NCBI GenBank assembly: GCA_964443875.1
Contig: CAYUET010000001.1
Coordinates: 62,001 to 126,000 of the forward strand
Direction of reading: 5' to 3'
DNA: 64,000 bases
Source: CAYUET01 sp964443875
GTDB taxonomy: Bacteria; Auribacterota; JAFGBW01
This document shows positions 34,920 to 43,848 of the stretch, in pieces. The position numbers and the translations under genes were made by a program. Position 1 is the stretch's first letter, and each line of letters opens with the position of its first letter. The notes below the pieces were generated by a model. It saw nothing but the letters and a program-made list of their open reading frames with translations, searched no databases and was not told where the DNA came from.

Positions 34920-36578
34920 GTGAATCAGATTCTTAATATCAAATGGCGAATACTTTTAAATTCAGTTGACCAGATCCGGGAGGAATCCCGTTTAAAAATT
35001 CTTTTTATTTTCATTTTTGTTTTAGGATATGGGGTATTTGGGGTGCTGGGGATTGTGAAATCCTTTCATTATCTTCTGGGTTTTCCTGTTTTCGGGCAGA
35101 TGATTATTGAAAGGATGGTTTATCTTTATTTTTTTATTCTGTTTATCATGCTGACTTTAAGTTCCTACCTTCTGACTTGTTCCAGATTTTTTGCCTCAGC
35201 AGAAACCATGCAGCTTTTGCTTATGCCGATCCGTTTTGAAATTATTTATCGTGTAAAATTTCTGGAGGTTCTATATCTGGCCAGCTGGGCTTCAGTTTTT
35301 ATATCCATCCCTATTTTTATCGGGCATGGAATTGTGCTTGGGGATGCTTCCCTGGTTTATTTTTTTGGTTTGTTCTTATTGTTTCTTCCTTTTGTATGCA
35401 TGTGTTCTGCTCTGGGTTTTATCCTGGCTCTGGTGGCTACTCGTTTCTTTATTAACCGATGGGGGGTGTTGCTTCTGTTTCTGCTGGCAGGGGGATTGAT
35501 TTATTCTTTTCTGGATGTCTGGAGTATAAGGAGCGAGTATGTGACAACGGATATCAGGGAAATAGTGGAAAGAATGCTGGTGCATACGCAGTTATCTACT
35601 GCCTCTTTTCTACCTTCTTCCTGGGTGAGCCGGGTTTATCTTGGATTATCCGGTTCTTCCTGTAATTATCTTTTGTATAGTCTGCTTATTTTATCGTTTG
35701 TCTGCATGGTTTATTATGCTTTTGAGATTATTTCATCTGCAATCGGTTTCAGTGCCTGGTCGTCATATCAGTCATTTTCTTTCCGCCAGAAAAACCAGTC
35801 TGTATTTATGTTGTTTTTTCGTTTTCTTCAAAGGATTATCTCTCAAAAGTATTCCGCTATTATTGCAAAAGATGTTCAGATTTTCTGCAGGGATCCTGTC
35901 CAGTATCTGCAGTTTTTTATATTCTTTGGGCTTATTTTTATATATTTCTTTAACATAAAAAACATGCGTTATAACCTCGATAGTCCGTATTGGAAGATGT
36001 TGATTACCTACCTTAATTTTAGCTCTGTTAATCTTATTCTTGCAACGCTTTCAACACGTTTTTTCTTTCCGGAAATTTCGTTTGAGGGGAAATGTATTTG
36101 GACACTGGGATTAAGCCGGATAAACCGTAAAGAAATTTTGTATTGCAAATACAGTTATTCGGTATTTTTTTCTTTTATTATAACGTTTTTTCTTATTTTT
36201 GTATCAAATTATTTCCTGAAGGTTGTCTGGGGGATGCAGTTATATTTCTATTGCTTATCTTTGGTGACTTCCATAACTTTGTGTGCGGTTTCCATAGGGC
36301 TTGGGGCTTTGTTTCCTGATTTTAATTCTGAAAACAGTGCGGAAGTTGTATCAGGTTTTGGAGGAACCTTATGTCTGATTGTGAGTGTTTTTTATATCGG
36401 AATTGTGACACTTGGTGCCGGGTTTATAGGCTATGCGGATATGAGATATCTGGCTGAAAAAAATATGATGACTGGAATATATATTGCATATTTAATAATA
36501 TCCGGAGGTCTCAGTGTCGGATTATCTGTCTGGCTTTTGAAAAAGGCGGAAAAGAGATTTTCAGGCGAGGAGATATAA
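34920..36578 (+). CDS. ABC exporter permease-like polytopic membrane protein
   Basis: 552 residues with about a dozen hydrophobic helices in two clusters (about 30-290 and 330-545). A hydrophilic stretch around 290-325 is followed by KDVQIFCRDPVQYLQF, which is typical of putative ABC-2 exporter permeases. The start is GTG at 34920 with only a weak purine-rich stretch before it. It is probably the membrane component for the ATPase encoded just upstream. Confidence 0.75.
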   Translation: MNQILNIKWRILLNSVDQIREESRLKILFIFIFVLGYGVFGVLGIVKSFHYLLGFPVFGQMIIERMVYLYFFILFIMLTLSSYLLTCSRFFASAETMQLLLMPIRFEIIYRVKFLEVLYLASWASVFISIPIFIGHGIVLGDASLVYFFGLFLLFLPFVCMCSALGFILALVATRFFINRWGVLLLFLLAGGLIYSFLDVWSIRSEYVTTDIREIVERMLVHTQLSTASFLPSSWVSRVYLGLSGSSCNYLLYSLLILSFVCMVYYAFEIISSAIGFSAWSSYQSFSFRQKNQSVFMLFFRFLQRIISQKYSAIIAKDVQIFCRDPVQYLQFFIFFGLIFIYFFNIKNMRYNLDSPYWKMLITYLNFSSVNLILATLSTRFFFPEISFEGKCIWTLGLSRINRKEILYCKYSYSVFFSFIITFFLIFVSNYFLKVVWGMQLYFYCLSLVTSITLCAVSIGLGALFPDFNSENSAEVVSGFGGTLCLIVSVFYIGIVTLGAGFIGYADMRYLAEKNMMTGIYIAYLIISGGLSVGLSVWLLKKAEKRFSGEEI

Positions 36579-36618
36579 ATGACTGAATTTTTTGTTTTAT
36601 TTTAATAAGCTACATGTT

Positions 36619-36638
36619 ATTTTGATTAAAATCAAAAT
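36619..36638. promoter_or_regulatory. 9-bp palindrome upstream of the pseudopilin gene
   Basis: The arms ATTTTGATT and AATCAAAAT are separated by two bases and lie 22 bases before the pseudopilin start. It may be an operator or a 5' mRNA hairpin. AT-richness makes chance occurrence possible. Confidence 0.35.
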
Positions 36639-36660
36639 CCTATAAAGAGAGGAAATGTAA

Positions 36661-37389
36661 ATGGTTAATAGAAAAAAAGCTTTTACTTTGATTGAAATGA
36701 TTATCGTGATTTCTATTCTGGGTATTTTAATGGCGTTAGTTCTTCCGAAGATTGTAGGTGTGAAAGGTCTTGGACAGAAAATGCAGTGTGCAAACAATAT
36801 GAAGACGATTCTTCAAGCTTGTGCTCTCTATGTTACAGATGTAAGTATATCCCCTACTAAGAATACAGCTACAACTAACAAAACAACTGCTAATGAAGTT
36901 TTTGGTCAATTATATAATTCTTATAATGAAAATATGAGAAAATGGGCTTTAACAGATATGAAAGTATTTGCCTGCCCTTTAGATACAGCGCTTACTAATC
37001 CTAATGGATTAAGGCCATCTTCATGGGGTGCGACTTTAACAACTTCTGCTACTGCTTCTGATGGTTATCCGAATCCCAGTTATACGATTGTTAGAAATGC
37101 ATCCGGCAAAATGCCTGATTTTGCAGCTGAACCTGATGGAAATGTCTTTTTAATAGAAGGTTCTCTAAATTGGCATACAGGTGCAAACTTAGGTTTTTAT
37201 AATGGCAGTGTAAAATTTTATGCTCCTGCTGATAAGGAAGATGCTACTGATGGAAATTTCCCGCATAATATTGATGGTAGTAATGGTAAAGCCCTAGCCG
37301 GATCAATATATACACTTTGTTATGATACGAATGGTAAAGTAGTAACCACAGATACTGCAGCTGGCACTCCAATGCCCAATAAAGCATAA
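36661..37389 (+). CDS. Type II secretion/type IV pilin-like pseudopilin
   Basis: 242 residues. The N-terminus is a type III (prepilin peptidase) signal: RKKAFTLIEMIIVISILGIL, with cleavage expected before Phe and the conserved Glu at mature position 5. The C-terminal domain contains two Cys and the stretch LNWHTGANLGFYNGSVKFY, which resembles the H-X9-DG motif of pseudopilin-like proteins abundant in PVC bacteria. AGAGAGGAAA precedes the start. It stands alone and is followed by a strong terminator. No pilus assembly genes are in the window. Confidence 0.88.
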   Translation: MVNRKKAFTLIEMIIVISILGILMALVLPKIVGVKGLGQKMQCANNMKTILQACALYVTDVSISPTKNTATTNKTTANEVFGQLYNSYNENMRKWALTDMKVFACPLDTALTNPNGLRPSSWGATLTTSATASDGYPNPSYTIVRNASGKMPDFAAEPDGNVFLIEGSLNWHTGANLGFYNGSVKFYAPADKEDATDGNFPHNIDGSNGKALAGSIYTLCYDTNGKVVTTDTAAGTPMPNKA

Positions 37390-37450
37390 ATAAAATGAAA
37401 AAATCATAAACTTGTTTCTAACAGGTTTTATGTGTTTTTATTAATCTAAA

Positions 37451-37485
37451 AACCCGTTTCAACTGATGTTGGAGCGGGTTTTTTT
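37451..37485 (+). terminator. Rho-independent terminator after the pseudopilin gene
   Basis: The stem AACCCGTTTCAAC / GTTGGAGCGGGTT (37451-37480, mostly paired, loop TGAT) is followed by a run of T. It ends the pseudopilin transcript 62 bases after the stop. Confidence 0.85.
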
Positions 37486-37503
37486 CTTTTTTTTTTTAGG
37501 CTC

Positions 37504-37722
37504 TAACCCGCATATTGCATGAAAAATCAGAAAAAAATCCATTCGAACTCTGATAAAACAATCCTTCCAGCCCCACTAAGGACTTCAATCTTTGGGTACA
37601 AATTGTACCCAATCATGTACTCAGACAAAAAACAACATTTTGCCTGCGCAAGCCTGTTTTGAATGGGTCAAACAGGCATTGCATCCCGAATATTTGTCGC
37701 TTACGCGCAAAATTCGGGCTAA
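37504..37722. repeat. Dispersed ~218-bp MITE-like element, copy 2 (inverted relative to copy 1)
   Basis: Near-identical to the reverse complement of 17585-17802. It begins TAACCCGCATATTGC and ends AATTCGGGCTA, so the TA-flanked inverted ends are kept with one mismatch. The internal palindrome TTGGGTACAAATTGTACCCAA is perfect here, and the two internal hairpins are present. It lies directly after the pseudopilin terminator. Confidence 0.88.
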
Positions 37723-37754
37723 TGTTTGTAACGTAATTATATGTATTTTTTATT

Positions 37755-37960
37755 GTCATTGCGAGGCTTTGCGAAGCAATCCTGAAGCAACGGACATGGA
37801 ACAAATAAAGTGATGTTTATTAAATGACTCATCAATCACTGTGAAAACCAGATTAAAGGCGGGTCAAGAAAGAAAAAGATAGAATGAATCATAGAACAAA
37901 ATCCAGAATATCAAGATCTATTTGACGAGATTGTTTCGTTGCGGAACTCCTCGCAATGAC
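37755..37960. repeat. GTCATTGCGAGG-type inverted-repeat element (~206 bp)
   Basis: The left end GTCATTGCGAGGCTTTGCGA and the right end, which reads GTCATTGCGAGGAGTTCCGC on the other strand, are inverted with 12 identical terminal bases. Sequences of the GTCATTGCGAG...GCAATC type are common dispersed repeats in many unrelated bacteria. The interior has no open frame of note. Confidence 0.75.
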
Positions 37961-37990
37961 GTTCAAATTGTGTACCTATATAAAGGTTAC

Positions 37991-38006
37991 ACTACACTAG
38001 TGTAGT
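37991..38006. promoter_or_regulatory. Perfect 16-bp palindrome upstream of the TonB receptor gene
   Basis: ACTACACTAGTGTAGT is its own reverse complement. It lies 325 bases before the TonB-dependent receptor, right after the repeat element. It is suited to a TetR- or TrpR-like dimer. The distance to the gene leaves its target uncertain. Confidence 0.4.
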
Positions 38007-38196
38007 ATAGTTTTCATGCTCATTTTTATATTTTTTACAAGAAAAATATTTATTTAAATTCAGACTAGTTTTTATATTTACATGTTGTTAATTGACTTCT
38101 TGAAAAGAATTAAGATTAATGGAAGTATAATTTTTGTTTTAGTTTTGGCATTTTAATGATATTTTAATGCCTTACAAAAATAAAGAGAGGAAGAGC

Positions 38197-38253
38197 ATGA
38201 ATATAGAAATAGTGTTTTGCCTTGGTTATGGATATTTAACTAATTCTTCTTGA
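38197..38253 (+). CDS. Possible 18-residue leader peptide upstream of the TonB receptor
   Basis: ATG at 38197 is preceded by AGAGAGGAAGAGC, a good ribosome site, and reads MNIEIVFCLGYGYLTNSS before TGA. It ends 77 bases before the receptor start. No attenuator hairpin is clear between them. It could be a leader peptide or chance. Confidence 0.25.
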   Translation: MNIEIVFCLGYGYLTNSS

Positions 38254-38330
38254 TTATCCCAGATAGCACGGTTCTGTTGAAAATTGTAATTTCTTTTTGG
38301 TTTTTAAATTTTAAAGGAGAGGTTTGAAAA

Positions 38331-40439
38331 ATGAAAAAAACGACCGCTTTGTGTTTATCCATCCTTATGCTTTTCTTTCAGCTTTCAGTTTATGCACAAA
38401 ATAAAAATGGACTCGAGGAGTTGGAATATCTCTTATTCATGGATATTCCTGAAGTGGTAACCGCTACTTTAACAGCAAAAACCTCGATTAATGCTCCGTC
38501 CAGCATGACGGTGTTCACTGCAGAGGATATAAAATCCATGGGGGCCCGAACGCTCATGGAAGTACTTGATAAAACACCCGGTATGTCGGCAAGGCTGAAA
38601 CATACAGGAGGTCAGGCGGTGAGTCTTCGTGGAATACAGACTTTTTCAAGTTGTGACAAATACAAATTGCTGGTCAATGGTCATGCGATTAATGCTCCCC
38701 TGTATGCGGATTTTACTGATGTCTATGATATGAGCATGGAAAACGTAAAGCAGGTGGAAATCGTAAGGGGGCCGGGATCTGCGCTATACGGCACCAATGC
38801 CTTTGCTGCCATCATTAACGTGATTACCTATAAACCTATGGATGTGCAGGGGGTGAAAGTTGACGGTAAATACGGTTCTTATGATACGGCTTTCGGAGAC
38901 CTCAGTCTGGCAAAAGTATTTAAAAATGAATCTCAATTCAGCGTGAATGTGAATCGTCAGCAATCCAATGGTGCGGATTTGAAAGTGGAAAGAGACAGTC
39001 TTTATGGAACGCCTTTTTCATTAGCTTCTGCGCGTTCCATGGATGAAGATTATGACAGAACCCAGTACAGTACTGAATATGTTTATAAGGATTTTTCCTT
39101 TTATGCCTCCTATATGGATCTTTCAAATTGTTACCCAGTACCGATTATGGGGGCAATGACTCAGGAAGGTGGCGAAAAGGATATGGATTACGCCTATATG
39201 GAAGTCAGTTATAATTTTCATTTCAGTGATGAGACAAGTTTAAAGACAACACTTTCCTATGATTATTATAAGACTGAGGAATACTCCCAGGAGTATCCTT
39301 ACGGATTTACTCTGGGAAGCGACATCAACGGAGACGGGCTTATGGAATACTGGCCTGCGGGTGCTTTTGCTCATTACGGATATAAGGCCAATACTTATGA
39401 TATTAAAACGGTTCTGGATACCAAACTGTCCGAGAATAATGAACTTCTGATCGGAGCTTTTTACGAGTATACAGAAATTTCAGATTCTTTCATGAAGGCG
39501 AACGGACATCCTGTTTACATGTTTTCCCTGGGAAGAATGATGGATATTTCCTCCACAACAAACTGGATTCAGAATCATCCGGATCCGGACAGGGATATTT
39601 ATGGCTTGTTTTTCCAGGATGAATGGAACATGACGGATGAATGGTATATGATCCTCGGCGGACGATATGATGAATACAGTGATTTCGGTTCCACCTTTAA
39701 TCCCCGCTGCGGTCTGGTCTGGGATTTCAACCAGAAAGGCGGAGTTGCGAAACTTCTTTACGGAACAGCGTTTAAAGCTCCGAATTTTTCTCAGATGTAT
39801 TCCACCAATAATGCGGTTGTGGTTGGAAATGAAGATCTTGATCCTGAAAAAATAAACTCCGTTGAACTGGCCTTCAACTACGTCTTTGCTGAAAAACTGG
39901 ATACAGGGGTATCGGTTTATCATTTAAAGGCGGAAGATTTGATTGATATTTCCACGACAAGGAATTACAGCCTTCCGGGATACCCTCTTGTTTATGTCAA
40001 CCATGGAGAACAGGAAGTCAATGGTGTGGAATTTAACTTCAAATATGCCTTCCAGAAAAACACCCAGATTTATGGTTCCTATTCTTATACAGATGCTGAG
40101 GATAAAATTCTGGATAAGGATGTTGCCCTGACTCCGGACCATTATGTCACTCTGGGGGCTAACTGGGAAATTGTGGATCATTTGAAATGGAACATCAATG
40201 CGGATTATACGGGTAAAATGGAAAGAGAAACCGGAGATCCAAGATCGGATCTGGATGCGACTACGGTTTGGGACACTACGCTCAGACTGGAAGGTGTTTC
40301 CGGATTTGATTTCTATTTTTCAGTGTATAATATTTTTGATGAAGATATCTACACTCCTTCCATTTTATCGGATCTGCCTTTGACAGATACGCCAAGACCC
40401 GGCACCACTTATTGCGGAGGTGTGACTTATCGGTATTAA
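38331..40439 (+). CDS. TonB-dependent outer membrane receptor
   Basis: 702 residues with a signal peptide (LCLSILMLFFQLSVYAQ). The plug domain spans about 55-180: SMTVFTAEDIKSMGARTLME, VSLRGIQTF, VEIVRGPGSALYGTNAFAAI. A 22-stranded-type barrel follows (YGLFFQDEWNMTDEWYMILG, GTAFKAPNFSQMY, EKINSVELAFNYVF), closing with TYCGGVTYRY, an aromatic C-terminus as needed for Bam recognition. It probably imports a metal chelate or vitamin; no transport partners adjoin to indicate which. AAAGGAGAGG precedes the start, and a shared bidirectional terminator follows. Confidence 0.95.
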   Translation: MKKTTALCLSILMLFFQLSVYAQNKNGLEELEYLLFMDIPEVVTATLTAKTSINAPSSMTVFTAEDIKSMGARTLMEVLDKTPGMSARLKHTGGQAVSLRGIQTFSSCDKYKLLVNGHAINAPLYADFTDVYDMSMENVKQVEIVRGPGSALYGTNAFAAIINVITYKPMDVQGVKVDGKYGSYDTAFGDLSLAKVFKNESQFSVNVNRQQSNGADLKVERDSLYGTPFSLASARSMDEDYDRTQYSTEYVYKDFSFYASYMDLSNCYPVPIMGAMTQEGGEKDMDYAYMEVSYNFHFSDETSLKTTLSYDYYKTEEYSQEYPYGFTLGSDINGDGLMEYWPAGAFAHYGYKANTYDIKTVLDTKLSENNELLIGAFYEYTEISDSFMKANGHPVYMFSLGRMMDISSTTNWIQNHPDPDRDIYGLFFQDEWNMTDEWYMILGGRYDEYSDFGSTFNPRCGLVWDFNQKGGVAKLLYGTAFKAPNFSQMYSTNNAVVVGNEDLDPEKINSVELAFNYVFAEKLDTGVSVYHLKAEDLIDISTTRNYSLPGYPLVYVNHGEQEVNGVEFNFKYAFQKNTQIYGSYSYTDAEDKILDKDVALTPDHYVTLGANWEIVDHLKWNINADYTGKMERETGDPRSDLDATTVWDTTLRLEGVSGFDFYFSVYNIFDEDIYTPSILSDLPLTDTPRPGTTYCGGVTYRY

Positions 40440-40483
40440 ACCGATTTTTTAAAATTGAAGTCAATCCGATTAAAAACAGTAAA

Positions 40484-40518
40484 AACCCGTTTCAGCTTAG
40501 GGTTGAAGCGGGTTTTTT
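40484..40518. terminator. Bidirectional terminator between the TonB receptor gene and truA
   Basis: The stem AACCCGTTTCA / TGAAGCGGGTT is flanked by A-runs on the left and T-runs on the right, so it can serve both convergent genes. The truA stop codon (40492-40494) lies inside the stem-loop. Confidence 0.85.
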
Positions 40519-41331
40519 ATTTCCTGGGGATGAAGGTATTTCAGCCTCTGGAAGAAATTTTTCTTTATAAAAAACTTTTAAAAGGCAAAGGCCCTGGGGC
40601 ACAAGGTTTTTTCCTGCTTCCGCACGGTTTTTGCTTTCAAACAGTGCGGGAATGTCAATTTTATTTCCCCGGCCGATGGAGAGGAGTGTCCCTGAAATGC
40701 CTCTTACCATTTTATACAAAAAACTGTTTCCCCTGATATCGATCCAGAGATAGGGAGGATTCGGAGTGACGGTGACTGACCAGAGTGTTTTAATTTTATT
40801 TTCCCTAGGTCTTTCGGCATTGCTGCCAAAGGATGTGAAATCGTGCGTTCCTTCCAGCATTTTTGCAGCCCTGTTCATGGCGTCAATATCCAGATCAAAG
40901 GGGTAGTAGCAGGTGGTCTGCTGCTCAAACAGAGGTTTTTCGCTGTTGGTCCAGAGCGTGTAGCGATAATGTTTGCCTTTGGAATTGAAACGGGCATTGA
41001 ATTCAGGTTCTGCTTCATAAATATTTTTTATATAAATGTCTTTAGGCAGCATCCTGTTAAGGCTGAATTTGATCGCCTCGCAGGTTTTGGGGGAATTGGT
41101 ATAAAAATTAGCATGCTGTCCAAGGGCGTGAACCCCTGCGTCTGTGCGTGAGGCTCCAAAAAGCCAGATTCCCTGATCCATAAAAAAGGAAAGCCTTTCC
41201 TGAAGCACACCCTGTACCGTTATTTTATGGTTTTGATACTGCCACCCGTGATAGTCTGTACCGTTGTAGGCAATTTCAACACATAAATTCCGTTTATAAT
41301 TGTGAATAAAGTATTCTCTTAGATTATCCAT
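40492..41331 (-). CDS. truA: tRNA pseudouridine(38-40) synthase TruA
   Basis: 279 residues. The family landmarks are VEIAYNGTDYHGWQYQ near the N-terminus, FGASRTDAGVHALGQHANF with the catalytic Asp, and HYRYTLWTNS and GNSFLYKMVRGISGTLLSIG in the second half. It modifies U38-40 in tRNA anticodon arms. The last residues (STLS and stop) are encoded by the terminator hairpin shared with the opposite gene. Confidence 0.96.
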   Translation of the reverse strand: MDNLREYFIHNYKRNLCVEIAYNGTDYHGWQYQNHKITVQGVLQERLSFFMDQGIWLFGASRTDAGVHALGQHANFYTNSPKTCEAIKFSLNRMLPKDIYIKNIYEAEPEFNARFNSKGKHYRYTLWTNSEKPLFEQQTTCYYPFDLDIDAMNRAAKMLEGTHDFTSFGSNAERPRENKIKTLWSVTVTPNPPYLWIDIRGNSFLYKMVRGISGTLLSIGRGNKIDIPALFESKNRAEAGKNLVPQGLCLLKVFYKEKFLPEAEIPSSPGNKKPASTLS

Positions 41332-41472
41332 GGAAATGCATCATATACGGATAAACAGGAAGCGCAATAAAGAAAAAAGAAGAAGTCATTAATTTTTGAT
41401 TTTCTTAAAACTCACGGGATAATTACGGCTGAGATTTTGGAGTGCAGCATCCTGAAAAAACAAATTTTTCAA

Positions 41473-41652
41473 TCAGGCCAGAAGATCAATACTGTTTTTC
41501 CTTTCCTGCATCTTCTGGTATTCTTCAGCGCGCAGGTCTTTTTTTTCCTGAAGTTTTTCAGCCTCTTTTTGCTGAATTTCTTCAATCCGTTTTTCCCGCT
41601 CCTGAATTTCTTCGAGGCGTTGCTGCCGTTCTTGCACTCTTTCTATAGCCAT
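41473..41652 (-). CDS. Small coiled-coil protein (59 residues)
   Basis: ATG at 41652 preceded by AAGGCAGG, stop TGA at 41473. The product is almost entirely Glu/Gln/Lys/Arg heptad helix (ERVQERQQRLEEIQEREKRI and on), so a coiled coil is near certain if translated. It lies upstream of truA on the same strand with a 141-base gap. The frame stays open for a further 27 codons after the TGA, ending at 41389. The function is unknown; opposite-strand frames here are hydrophobic shadows. Confidence 0.6.
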   Translation of the reverse strand: MAIERVQERQQRLEEIQEREKRIEEIQQKEAEKLQEKKDLRAEEYQKMQERKNSIDLLA

Positions 41653-41776
41653 ATCAACCTGCCTTTCAATTGAATTGTAGCATTGTTATTGTAAAAAATC
41701 AATATAATCACGATCATAGGATTCTTTTCAAAAGGACATTTTTTATATTGAGATCTCCTTATCAATTCGATTAGAT

Positions 41777-42496
41777 ATGACAATGAATAATAAAAATGAA
41801 TTGAAATCAAAGATGATTTTTATTGCCGGAACAGGCACGGGAGTTGGGAAAACCGCTGTAACAGGGCTTCTGGCTCATTTTTTTTCTTCTAAAGGATTCA
41901 ATGTCTGTACTCAAAAATGGGTTCAGACCGGTTTATCTGAAGATACCCCGGATATTCAGATTCATGACCGCTGGCTTGGAAAAAAAGCCGCTCATATCTT
42001 GAAAGGAATGGAATCTTTAAGAATGCCCTATGCTTTTCAGTATCCGGCATCAGCGGATTTAGCTTCCCGCCTTGAGAAAAAAAAGATTGATCCTGGAAAT
42101 CTGATCCGTTCCGTTTTTGACTTGAGAAAAAGTTTCAACCCTTTGCTGATCGAGGGGGCGGGGGGAATTCTGGTTCCTGTAACCCCGGAGCTTCTCTTTG
42201 CGGATCTGATTCAAGAGCTGAATCTGCCTGTGCTTCTGGTTGCGGCCAATTGTCTTGGAAGCATTAATCAGACTCTTCTAACGCTGTCTGAATTGAAAAG
42301 ACGAAAAATCAGTGTTTTGGGAATAGTTTTTAATCAGGTCTCCAGGGAAAAAAATGAAATATTAAAGGACAACCCGCTTGCAGCGGAACATTTTTCAGAG
42401 GTTTCTGTGATGGGGGCTTTACCTTTCACACAAAAAAAGAAAATACTCCTCCGGGCTTTTCAACCCATGGCTGAAAGGATACTTAATAGTTTATGA
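41777..42496 (+). CDS. bioD: Dethiobiotin synthetase
   Basis: 239 residues. Walker A is AGTGTGVGKTAVTG near residue 19, followed by KWVQTG (substrate Lys region, PxxSG-type in others) and LLIEGAGGILVPV. It closes the ureido ring of dethiobiotin from DAPA, CO2 and ATP. It overlaps bioA by 4 bases (ATGA). bioB and bioF are not in the window. Confidence 0.94.
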   Translation: MTMNNKNELKSKMIFIAGTGTGVGKTAVTGLLAHFFSSKGFNVCTQKWVQTGLSEDTPDIQIHDRWLGKKAAHILKGMESLRMPYAFQYPASADLASRLEKKKIDPGNLIRSVFDLRKSFNPLLIEGAGGILVPVTPELLFADLIQELNLPVLLVAANCLGSINQTLLTLSELKRRKISVLGIVFNQVSREKNEILKDNPLAAEHFSEVSVMGALPFTQKKKILLRAFQPMAERILNSL

Positions 42497-43848
42497 AGAG
42501 TACAAAGGAATGGATAAGGAAAGATCTGGAATTAAACTGGCATCCCTACACCCAAATGAAGGACTGCGAGACCACGCCTCCGATCCTGATTGAGAAGGCG
42601 AAGGGAATCAAGCTTTTTGGGGCTGGAAAAGACTGGTATTACGATATAATTTCAAGCTGGTGGTGCTGTATTCACGGGCATAACCATTCTGTTCTGATTA
42701 AGGCCTTAAACAATCAAATTAAGAAAATGGACCATATCCTGTTTGCCGGTTTTACCCATAAACCTGCCATAGCACTTTCTTCAGCTTTGACCAGGTATCT
42801 TCCTCCGTCTTTGAACCGTTTTTATTATTCAGACAACGGGTCAACGGCCATTGAAATTGCCATGAAAATGTCTTATCAATATTGGAAAAACAAGGGCATC
42901 AAGGGAAGGGAACAATATGTTTCCCTGTATCACGGCTATCATGGGGACACTCTGGGAACCATGAGTCTTGGGGGCGTGGAGGAGTATAATCATGTTTTTT
43001 CAGGGCTCATGCTTAAATCCTTTAAAATACCCGCCCCTTATTGCTACCGCTGTCCTGCCGGAAAGAAATGTGAAACCTGTTCTGCGGACTGTCTAAAACC
43101 GCTGGAGGATCTGCTTTCCAAAAAAGCAAAGAGCATTGCCGCCATGATCCTGGAACCTCTGGTCATGGGGGCAGGCGGGATGATTATTTATCCTGCCAAA
43201 TATCTGAAAAAAGTAAGGGAGCTCACACAAAAGTACCGGGTTCACCTGATTGCGGATGAAGTGGCCGTGGGTTTTGGCCGTACGGGAAAAATGTTTGCCT
43301 GTGAGCATGCCGGGATTGAACCGGATTTCATGTGTCTTTCCAAGGGGTTGACCTCGGGCGTGATGCCTTTTGCCGTCACGGTGACCCATAAAACTATTTA
43401 TGACGGCTTTTATGATGATTATGACAAAGGAAAGACTTTTTTTCACGGACACACCTTTACGGCCAATCCCTTGGGATGCAGCCTGGCTCTGGCAAGTCTT
43501 GGCCTGTTTGAGAAAAACAGGGTTTTAAAAAAGGTCAATACCCTGGAGCCTTATTTCAGAGAGCAGATTCAATCTTTCAGGGAGTACGATTTTATCGGGG
43601 ATGCCCGATCCCTGGGGCTTATCGGTGCTTTGGAAATTGTTAAAGACAGGAAAACAAAGGAATGCTTTCCCTCGGAAATGCGTATTGGATACAGAATTTA
43701 CCAGGAAGGACTCAAATATCATTTGATTTTAAGGCCCCTGGGGCATATCCTCTATTTTTATCCTCCTTTATGTGTCACTAAGAATGAATTGATGGATATT
43801 TTTAAGAAAACCAGAACAATTTTAGACAGGTTTAAATCATTGTTATGA
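42493..43848 (+). CDS. bioA: Adenosylmethionine-8-amino-7-oxononanoate aminotransferase
   Basis: 451 residues of the class III PLP aminotransferases. BioA hallmarks are the WHPYTQMKD N-terminus, SSWWCCIHGHNH (the SWW motif of substrate binding), YYSDNGSTAIEIAMKM, LYHGYHGDT, IADEVAVGFGRTG and the PLP lysine in LSKGLTSG. It makes DAPA for BioD. An unusual Cys-rich insert (CYRCPAGKKCETCSADC) follows IPAPY, and might bind metal or reflect the clade. It is coupled by overlaps to both bioD and rlmI. Confidence 0.95.
   Translation: MKSTKEWIRKDLELNWHPYTQMKDCETTPPILIEKAKGIKLFGAGKDWYYDIISSWWCCIHGHNHSVLIKALNNQIKKMDHILFAGFTHKPAIALSSALTRYLPPSLNRFYYSDNGSTAIEIAMKMSYQYWKNKGIKGREQYVSLYHGYHGDTLGTMSLGGVEEYNHVFSGLMLKSFKIPAPYCYRCPAGKKCETCSADCLKPLEDLLSKKAKSIAAMILEPLVMGAGGMIIYPAKYLKKVRELTQKYRVHLIADEVAVGFGRTGKMFACEHAGIEPDFMCLSKGLTSGVMPFAVTVTHKTIYDGFYDDYDKGKTFFHGHTFTANPLGCSLALASLGLFEKNRVLKKVNTLEPYFREQIQSFREYDFIGDARSLGLIGALEIVKDRKTKECFPSEMRIGYRIYQEGLKYHLILRPLGHILYFYPPLCVTKNELMDIFKKTRTILDRFKSLL

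Noticed and set aside
41437..41673. Hydrophobic plus-strand frames opposite the small coiled-coil gene
   Set aside because: They are Phe/Leu-rich shadows of the Glu/Gln/Lys codons of the minus-strand coiled coil, start abruptly, and lack a ribosome site.
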